Shown here piece by piece: positions 55,508 through 64,000 of a DNA stretch of 64,000 nucleotides. Position 1 is the first letter of the stretch. Every line of letters starts with the position of its first letter. The position numbers and the translations under genes were made by a program. Source of the DNA: Allacma fusca (Eukaryota; Arthropoda; Collembola; Symphypleona; Sminthuridae); assembly GCA_947179485.1 (NCBI GenBank), contig OX359245.1, positions 68,373,067 to 68,437,066 of the forward strand, written 5' to 3'. Under the pieces are notes generated by a model. That model made no database searches, had not been told where the DNA came from, and saw only the letters and a program-made list of their open reading frames with translations.

Positions 55508-57700
55508 ATGAAAACCCGCATAATTTTTTGGTTGATGATTGCTAATGCCGTAGGTCATGTAAGTCAAAACTCGTTTGTGTAACCTTGACATCATGACATT
55601 GGTTCTGTTTTTAATAATCATTTGAGGTTTCTAGGCCATTCCCATCGAGCCAAAAAACGAGACTCGTACGGAAGCACCAGCAGCTCCACCAGGCCCCGCT
55701 GTTCCAGGTAAGCCTGAGAAAACGTTTTCCTTACAATTTAAATATTTTGAGAGCACTTGACATAATTTTGATTCTGAATGAGGAGGGAGTTCAAAGGATA
55801 GATGGATGCTGGGCGGAGGGTCCAACTGGAATTGGTCACGTAAGGGATATGTATTTGGCTCACAATAAAATTTACCTAATTATATTTTCTTATTTAAGCG
55901 TTTCCTATGTACTTTCAAGGGTTATGTAGTCCAAAATACTAACTTGCAGTACATTGCATTCAATTAAAATTTTCTAATCAAAATAATAAATCAAATATTT
56001 TTTTAAACTTTTAGTGGCAGTTGTTCCGGATGAATCAAGTAATTTGCACATTTTTTTCGGATTTAACAAAAAGGACAGAGCAAATGTAAATTCTTCCTTA
56101 ATCTCTTTAATATAGCAACTACACAACAACCTCCGAATTCATATGCACTGGACGACGATGAAGTAAGGGGGAACGGTAAGTGAAAATATTAAAATAGCAA
56201 CTATTTATGAAAATCTGAACCGTCTACCGGAAATTTTAATATAATCCAGAACGTCCCCGGAAAAAATATCAGTCTGACTCTGAGGAAGATGGTGAGTAAA
56301 GAATTCGTTGCAAAATCATTATAATTTTAAAAAAATTGTCGGTAATCTTCAGCAGCCGTACTTTTAATTAATTAATCCAGAACGTCCCCGGAAAAAATTT
56401 GCTCGTGACTACGTGGATGACCCCCCTGTAGTTGCATATGGTGAGTATTACATTTGTATAAAAATCAATGGCAATTTTAAAAACTGTCGGTAATTTTGAG
56501 CAGAACGCCCCCGGAAAAAAATTGTGCGCGACTATGACGAAGTTATTGAATATAGAGGAAATGGTGAGTCAAAATGTTTTCGTATAAAATTAAAAGAAGA
56601 ATTATAAAAATTTTCTTAATGAGTATACAGTAGTTAAATTTTCATGTATTCCAGGACGCCCGAGGAAACAACCTCCGCGTGACTATGATCAAGTGGTTAC
56701 AGTGGTACAAAACGGTGAGTGAAACTAAATTTAAATAAAACTGCAAATAAGCGAATACCCTAAAACACCCATTGGTCTAGAGGAAGTTATTATTGGCATT
56801 TTTATGTGATCTAGAACGTCCCCCTCCACGTGAATATGAGCAAGTTATTAAAGTAATGCCAATTGGTAAGTAAAAATTAAACCAGTATTTTAAAATCTCC
56901 TTCAAATTTCCTTCAAATTTTAGAGCGTCCCTGGAATAGACCTTCTCGTGAATTTGAACAAATTGTTAGCGTCGTACCTGTGGGTGAGTATAAAAATACG
57001 ATTATTTTAAAATCTCAAGAAGTGTAATTATTACAGCAATTTATTATACTTTTTTTTAGAACGTCCCCGGATTAACCCTCCACGTGACTACGAGCAAGTG
57101 GTCAGTGTAGTACCAGTGGGTGAGTGGCTTGAGTTCCTATAAAATTAAATGAAATTGTAAATTCCCAGGGGTGCTCCACTAATTGTATTTTTATATAATT
57201 AATCTAGAACGTCCCCGGATAAGCCGTCCTCGCGATTTTGACCAACCTAATCCTGTAGTAGTAAATGGTAAGGAAAATAAAGTCATACGAATTTGTTTAT
57301 AAAATCGTTTCAAGCGGTCTACTCATAAAATGTACATTTTTTAGGCAATCAAGAACTCCCCAGAAAGCGAACTTCACAAAACTTAGCCCAAGTTGTCCAA
57401 GTGCGAGGAAATGGTGAGTGAAAATACATTCAATGACATTTTAACCCAAAGATTCAAAAAGTGTGCATAAAAACATGTATTTATAGCAAAACTAGCTCAA
57501 CCATTGCAATTTAGAATTTTATGTATTATAATATTTAATACTAGTCCTGGTTTAAACTCTATTAATTATTAAGTTAGCTAGTGCATTCATTTGAATTCCA
57601 AGTATTTTCTTTCATTTCAGGTAATTCGCAGAATCCTGGACAAGATCGCAGTGACGTCATTGACATTAAAGGCAAAAGAATTTATGTCGTCGAGAACTAA
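55508..57700 (+). CDS. Secreted protein built from duplicated micro-exons (261 aa)
   Basis: Thirteen exons: 55508-55558, 55635-55707, 56116-56175, 56250-56291, 56381-56440, 56504-56563, 56655-56714, 56815-56865, 56924-56983, 57060-57119, 57208-57267, 57345-57413 and 57621-57700. All have GT donors and AG acceptors and join without a break. Exon 1 is a signal peptide (MKTRIIFWLMIANAVGH). From exon 2 on every junction is phase 1, and most exons are exactly 60 nt, so exons can be duplicated or skipped without shifting the frame. The repeat consensus is about ERPRKxPPRDYDQVVSVVPVG, for example ERPRINPPRDYEQVVSVVPV. The protein is Pro/Arg/Asp-rich, without Cys or domains I recognise, and ends DVIDIKGKRIYVVEN. 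It could be a structural or secreted matrix protein; function unknown. Confidence 0.85.
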
Positions 57701-58147
57701 AATTGTGGATGAAACTTATAAAACATTTTAATGAAAATCATGCAAGACTATTAAACAAATGGAAAATTCCCCGGAGGGGTGCAACATCGAATGTGTATTT
57801 CAAGGAAATTGGCTATTTTGATGCATTGGTGTTGCAGCTTTAAATCCACAGATGTCGCATAATTTCCAAAACCAAAATTAACCCAGAGCATAAGTTCCCG
57901 ATCATTAGACCATGCACATTGCCATAACAATTAAATTCCTGGGTGAATGCGTCTTAACCTCTCCATTCTCGTAAACACAATTTGAATTTTCAGACCGTGA
58001 TTGCTATAATTATTCCAGAATGTATGGCCATGATCCTAAAAGTATGCAAATTAAAATACTATGTTTTAAAGAAATCCCGTGTAACAATATTTTTGGCAAC
58101 AAAATACAAAACTCACTGAATAAGACATCACTATTTAGTTACACATA

Positions 58148-58683
58148 AGGTTTTTCTGGACCACGGTCTTGGATCTAGTCTGCTCCGAAAGTCTGGACCT
58201 GAGCAATGGTCTGGTGTGAGCTTTGGACCAGACCAGGTTCATAAAATTTAGATCAGACGACGCCAGTGCAGTGGCATCCCCAATATTGTTTATAGAAATT
58301 ACTCCAAGTATGTTGAAACGGCTTTATTAGATAGGCGTTATAGAAAAACGGTTAGCCATAGCCATTTCAAAAATCATATATGTATAGAAAAGCAGGTAGG
58401 CCGAAAATGTTTCTAGGCTTATAAGTAGGCTCATATGTGGAGATGAATTTGTAGGGAAGTTACAGGTAGGCAAATTCATTTGCCCATCTTTGATGACAAT
58501 AGAGGAACTTTGTTTCACTTTGCCCCCAAAGATTCACTAAATAAAATATTTTTCTGGACAAATGGTGTTTGGTCAGACCTGGTCCGTATACGTCAGAACA
58601 AGAATAAATGGCCTGCCCAGGAGCTTTGGACCAGACTATAGTAAAATGAAATCTGGATCAAACCAGGTCATTGGCATGCCCAC
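58148..58683. repeat. Two direct copies of a 135-bp unit
   Basis: Copies at about 58148-58284 and 58550-58683 share TTTTTCTGGAC, GAGCTTTGGACCAGAC and a GTGGCATCCCCA/TTGGCATGCCCA end in the same order. Probably a transposon remnant with CTGGACC-type subterminal words; no clear target duplication. Confidence 0.7.
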
Positions 58684-59081
58684 GAGAATCGTCTCACAAT
58701 CACCTGTTTCAACTTCAAGATAAGAGCTTAATGTGTAAAATAAATTGAAAACAAATACGTTACTCCTACCAATTATTTTTTCAATGTTACAAATAAGTTT
58801 TTGTAATTTATTATTCTACATATTTTTTAAAATTCCTGTATGTAACTTTAAATATTACAGTAGTGGTTGGGAATATTTTCGGATGTTGACATGGATTTTG
58901 TGAATTTTATCCGTTCATAGATAATTATAGTAAATATTTCTATAGGAAATGCCCTTAATACCCCTATTACTATTAATTATGGCTAGCCGTAATACACGAG
59001 TAAGGAGTTTTTTTGTGTTCCTTTAACCAAAACCTCAATCGTGTCTTTTATCTTCCGTCAGAAGGAAAATAGGGCATTGCA

Positions 59082-59100
59082 TGTGTGTGTGTGTGTGTGT
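59082..59100. repeat. TG dinucleotide microsatellite
   Basis: Nine and a half uninterrupted TG units following GCATTGCA. Confidence 0.95.
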
Positions 59101-60375
59101 ATGTTAGTAACTTATTTTTTTCTTGGCAGCAGGCTCAATCCCAGTTGGTACAAAAAACTATGACTAAAGCCTCGTAATTATTACAGTAGATGTTATTTCC
59201 ACAATGGGCATTTTCATGTAAATGCAATCCACGTTCCATTCCGCCATAATGTGACGTTAGCTTGTAACTGGATACTTTGCGTCCTAATGTCATTAAAATA
59301 ATCCTTCCTTTTTCTACATTCTAATGCCTATTGCTTCTACTATATGGAACACATCCAACAGGGGTATTCAGAACTGCCTTTGATTTTTAATGACTATTAA
59401 CTCTGCAATACCCACTAAAATCCCATAATACATTCGGTGATTTTTGTACAATAACGAAAATTGGAAAAAATTGGTCCCTACCCAAATGTTAGTAATTATA
59501 CATAGATAATCATCTGTTCATTGCATGTCACTATACAAGTTAAACAGATAATAATGTGCTTATGAGTGTACTTACTAGGAAAAATAAGCTGAGTATTTTA
59601 CGTTTAAAGAGAATACACTGCTTATTAATTCTTGATATCGGCTTACATACGCCCGCTCCTGGAGAATTGTTTAGGCATTTATATTTTTAGTCAGTCCTGG
59701 AAATGAATACGCGAAAAAGTTACTCTGAATTGTCTACGTAACAGTTTACAAGGGATGGTAAAATACTTGGAAGCTCCTATATAGTACTTGTATATACATA
59801 TTGCAAATGTAAATTCTGGGAAGTTACAAATCATTATAGTATATAACACAGTAATAATTTGTTACAGTCTATGTAAGAGGAAACCACAATTTAGGAATTC
59901 CCTGAATGTGAAGCTAACCAGTAAGCAGAAAAATCAGTGCGTTGAAGAGGTTCTCAATGCTCAATATTCCTGTACATATTTCTTTACACTCAACCTACAA
60001 ACATAACACGGGCTGATGCAGAAAATTCAACTCAACACATTATTTGTTAATTTATAGCTTCGAAACTTTAGAGCATGCCGACAGTACGTTGGTCAGAACA
60101 AATTACAATATTTATTATTTGAACCCGCATTAAAATAACATACGCAATTAACTTAACTTGGCATAACTGCAACAAAGTAAGCAACAATTGCATTAATTTT
60201 TGTAACGGAGTAGTGGCTACATCTCTAATGGTTGAACTATCAACTTTACAATCTGATGTATAGATTTAATTTTTCTTGAAATCTCTTCATAAGCAGATAA
60301 TATTTACGGCTAATAGATTGAATCTTGCAGGGTCCTTTACTGCAAACTATAATTTCGAATTTTAGATTGGCAAAA

Positions 60376-63300
60376 ATGGACTCAGCACATAGTAGTTACA
60401 ACACGAAAATGTCCCCGCTATATACAAAGGTATCATTTTAGAATTGCATAAAGTATTTAAAGATACGAGATTTGTATAATATTTATGATTTATGTATATA
60501 GGATATATATAAATGATTTTTCTACTCAAATTTAGGATACAAGCCCCACACCATTCACAACTACTTCAACAACCGGGGTCACAATTAACGGAGCATATCA
60601 TGGAAACATGTCCGTCATGGTGACTGTCAACCTTCCAAAGTCTATTGAGCGTCCAAAACGCATCGAATTCAACATTGATGACAGTGTCCCGACGTTCACT
60701 GGAAGAGAAGATTTTATCAAGGACCTTCATGAGGAGATACTGACCAATCAAAAAAATAAACCCCAATCTGCACGTTCTCAGGCAGTGGTGATTAGTGGGA
60801 TGGCGGGAGTGGGGAAAACTCAGTTGGTACGAAAATACATTGAACTGTATAAAAATTCTTATGAGCACGTGATCTGGATCAATGCGGAAACTTACTCAGT
60901 AGCAATAAGCTGTTTCATTCGAATAGCTTCCAAAATATCTATTGATCTTAATTATGACGGAAGGAGAAGGTTGGATGAGGACATTTTGGACGAAATATGG
61001 AATTTTGTCTGTCAGAAATCCACACTAATTGTTTATGACAATGTAGAAGTCTTCACGGCAGATGAAGGCAAGAATGGCCTCCATCAACTTCTTCCACAAA
61101 TTAATTCTGCATGGAAGGTTCCGGCTATAATTGTCACTACACGAAATCGCAACTGGGAAAACTTTACATTCAGAGATCTCAGAGGTTTTGATGAGAATGA
61201 ATCCTGGGAATTATTATCCAAACAGGATTTTCAAGATAATGAGGATAATCGGTATTTGGTGAAAGAACTTCAAAACCTCTGTGAGGGATTACCTTTGGGA
61301 GTTCAGCAAGCAATCTCATTTATCCGACACAAACGAAAAACTAACGCAGTCACATCTAAAGGACCCTACACTGCAAGAGATTTTATGAACGAAGTATCCG
61401 TGAATAGAAGAAAATTCCTTTCGACTGAACCCCCGGAATTCGTGTCAAAAAACTTGTATGTCCTGCTTGATATGACGTTCAAACAGATGGAAACAATCGA
61501 GCATGGGGAATTGGCCCTGAGATGTCTGGAATTAATGGCTATCCTTAGCCCCGATAATATTCCCACAGTACTCATTAACGAGTTTTTCAAAGACGAAGGT
61601 AACAATTTAGGAGAAGCACTGATGTTACTACATGACCGGAATTTAATCACAAGCTGCAATGAATTCTACCAGATTCATCGAATGATTCAAGCTATTTCGC
61701 TTGAGTCCAGCAAAATTGATGCAAAAAAAGTTGCAAGTCTTTTATCAGAGGTGATAGAATTCTTTACAAAATTTCTAGAACCATTGGCTATAAATTCAGG
61801 CCAAGTGCATGAAATAATTAACAATGCCGTAATAATACACCAGCAAATTGCCCCTGACACCCACTCCGAAGAAATTGGTAAATTTCAAACAGTACTTTAC
61901 CTAAAGCTTGGCCTAATCGGCTGCTTCAAAATCGCACTAACAATTGGTCAAGCATTACTCAAAACAAATGAGAAACTTTGGGGAGAAGATGATGACAGAA
62001 CAATAAATCTCAAAGAAGCCATGTGTTTTGCATTGTTCAACGCAGGCAGTTATGTTCAGTCCGAAAAACTATTTAACGAAGTTCTACAAAAGCGAAATAC
62101 AATATTCGGCCCACAGCACCCCACTTCTTTGAATACAAAACAGCATTTAGCAGAAAATTTACATAGCCAAGGAAAATGTGAGGAGGCACATCAAATTTAC
62201 AAAGATATTCTAGAAATTCGCATTAGAATTTTGGGCCCAGAACATCGGGATACGCTGGATATACAATCAAATATAGCGGATGTTTTGAAAAGTAAGGGCA
62301 GGTATAAAGAGGCTTATATAATGTACATGGATATTCTGGAAATTCAAAATAAAATATTTGGCCCCAAAAATACAAAAACATTGTCAACTAAGCAAAATCT
62401 GGCGTATGTGCTAATGCTTGAAGAAAAAAATGAAGAAGCATATTTAATATACACCGACATACTGGAAATTAACAGTGCAATTTTCGGAACCGAACATACG
62501 AATACAATTCGTGCGAAACAGAAAATTGCATCTGTTTTGGACAACCAGAGGAAATATGAAGAGGCATATGTTATATATAACGAGATTCTAGAAGTTCACA
62601 AACGAATTTATGGTCCAGAACATCCGAAGACGCTTTTAACAAAACAAGATATGGCGGATACGTTGAAACGCCTGGGAATGTATGACGAGGCAATTCGAAT
62701 CTACTCTGAGATTATAAAGACTCAGAGTAAAATTTTGGGGCCGGACCATCCGGACACGCTTGATACCAGACACTTTATGGCAGATGCTTTCAAATATCAG
62801 GACAAATATGAAGAGGCATATCAAATATACAAAGATATCCTGGAAATTCGAAACGCAGTATTGGGCCCGGAACATCCAATTACACTATATTCAAAGCACA
62901 GTGTTGCGGATGTTCTGGAAAGTCTAAAAAGATATGGAGAGGCTTACCAGATCTACAACGAAGTTCTCAAAAGTCGCAATGCAGTTTTGGGCCCTGAACA
63001 CCACTACGTACTTTCCACAAAAAGCAACGTTGCGGATGTTTTGGTATGTCAAGAAAAATATGAAGAGGCATTTGGAATATACTCCGAGATCTTGGAAATA
63101 CAAAATGAAATAATTGGACCAGACCATCCCGACACCCTTGCTACGAAATACAAGGTGGCATGTGTTTGGGAAATTCTGAAAAAATATGAAGAGGCATACA
63201 AAATTTACAACGAGGTTCTAGAAAGACGAATTACAGTTTTAGGGCCGGAGCATCGGATTACACTTATAACTAAACACAGTTTAGCGAATATTTTGGAAAT

Positions 63301-63712
63301 TCAGGAAAGATATGAAGAGGCTTATCGTATTTACAGCGAGGTGTTGGAAGGTCGCTCAAAAGTTTTGGGATCAGAGCATTCCAGTACACTTGAAACAAAA
63401 GACAAATTAGCATTTGTGTTGATAATGCAGAGGAAATATAAAGAGGCATTCAAAATGTACAACGAGATTCTACAAACACGCACAAGGATTTTGGGCGCTG
63501 AGCATCCTACAACACTTACGACAAAAAATAAAACGGCGGATGTTCTGCAATGTCAGAGAAGATATGAAGAGGCATACCGTATTTACAGCGAGGTTCTGGC
63601 AATTCGCTCTGTAGTTCTGGGACCCGAACATCGAAGTACCCTTGCAACAAAGCACAGTATGGCGGATGTTTTGAAATTTCAGGCAAGATATGAAAGGAAA
63701 AAACAAATTTAG
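60376..63712 (+). CDS. NB-ARC/TPR STAND-type receptor, probably truncated
   Basis: Exon 1 is 60376-60429 (MDSAHSSYNTKMSPLYTK) and exon 2 is 60536-63712. The GTATCA donor and TTTAG acceptor join in phase 0, giving 1,076 residues. The NB-ARC ATPase follows: Walker A GMAGVGKT near residues 106-113, Walker B LIVYDN near 182-187, PAIIVTTRN, and CEGLPLG as the GLPL motif. The last part holds 13 tandem 42-residue repeats of the kinesin-light-chain/nephrocystin TPR type (IYSEVLEIRxxVLGPEHPxT). Such STAND proteins use nucleotide-driven oligomerisation triggered by ligand binding to the repeats, often in innate immunity. There is no signal peptide or membrane segment, so it is cytosolic. The stop TAG at 63710 replaces the Tyr of the IYND motif of a 14th unit. 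Confidence 0.9.
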
Positions 63713-64000
63713 AACGATGTTTCAAATAGTTGTTACCACAAGTAGTTGCCACTGGATACTTCTAGATTATGTAGATCGAAACGCAATAATATGATGGATG
63801 ATTAGGAATATCAGGAAAACTATTTACAGTAGAAGATCTTGTTCTTTTGAATGTTCTACAAGATGAAAATAAAAAACTAGGACCAGATCATTTCGGCACA
63901 CTGGTTACCAAGTACGATATAGAAAATATTTCGCGTAGCCAGGGCAAACTAAAAAATGAACTTCTAAATAAAGAGGCTATCAACAAAAACATGAATTTAG
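63713..64000 (+). pseudogene. Decayed TPR continuation to the window end
   Basis: Immediately after the stop the AACGATGTT codons of the next repeat continue. After broken sequence, a further TPR-like block appears at about 63850-63960 (LGPDHFGTLVTKYDI in one frame). The gene once had at least one or two more repeats, and the region runs off the window. Confidence 0.6.

Larger units (their letters stand above)
57701..60375. other. Intergenic, only repeats
   Basis: No gene seen. Contains the 135-bp direct duplication at 58148-58683 and a TG microsatellite at 59082-59100; other ORFs are short and unlike known proteins. Confidence 0.5.

Noticed and set aside
56015-56096. Possible extra exon (VAVVPDESSNLHIFFG) in the micro-exon gene
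   Set aside because: The acceptor is good, but the only GT donor (after GCAAAT) leaves phase 0 and would break the frame with the phase-1 exon at 56116; skipping it keeps one perfect frame.
62344-63752. Minus-strand ORFs over the TPR array
   Set aside because: Shadows created by the 126-bp periodic TPR coding repeat.

Overview
The window is eukaryotic nuclear DNA, visibly AT-rich. It has short spliceosomal introns, signal-peptide exons, TATA boxes and many DNA transposons. Animal-type catalases, a Polinton/Maverick element and an NB-ARC protein with kinesin-light-chain-type TPRs point to an animal, most likely an arthropod and possibly a springtail. The species cannot be fixed from the sequence alone.

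Layout. 1494-1998 (+) is a two-exon secreted peptide precursor with four identical DTNRHTRLGR units. From 5 to 51 kb there is a minus-strand array of seven catalase copies. Three are intact two-exon genes (5078-7982, 14145-16165, 48506-51094), one has a single nonsense codon (40901-42552), one is heavily broken (18729-20601), and two are short fragments (9640-10318, 43780-44290). Every copy with a first exon has a phase-1 signal-peptide exon, so the products look secreted rather than peroxisomal. The copies share a TATA box about 100 bp and a 28-bp motif about 350-390 bp upstream of the ATG.

The array is interrupted by a nested insertion. A hAT-like foldback element (21560-40275, 8-bp duplication CTTATTAG) was split by a 17.8-kb Polinton (21747-39595, ends in 5'-AG, 6-bp duplication AATATT). 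The Polinton holds protein-primed DNA polymerase B (fragment), integrase, a capsid-associated protein, a basic protein, the major capsid protein and an intact adenain-like protease. Several unassigned intron-containing genes, a minus-strand PIF1-type helicase relic and a small membrane protein also lie inside. Most of its genes carry stops or frameshifts, no packaging ATPase is visible and the polymerase domain is deleted, so the copy is old and not autonomous. It is itself invaded by a hAT MITE (37348-37738).

The remainder holds further hAT MITEs with perfect 8-bp duplications (12079-12767, 46372-47606, 53639-54930) and a TA-flanked element (10511-11349). A 13-exon secreted-protein gene made of duplicated micro-exons lies at 55508-57700 (+). 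An NB-ARC/TPR receptor-like gene (60376-63712, +) ends at a stop inside a TPR unit, with TPR remnants continuing to the window end.

The host genes fit secreted and defence functions (extracellular peroxide removal, a peptide precursor, a repetitive secreted protein, a STAND-type receptor). The rest is transposon history, in which insertion order can be read from nested target-site duplications.
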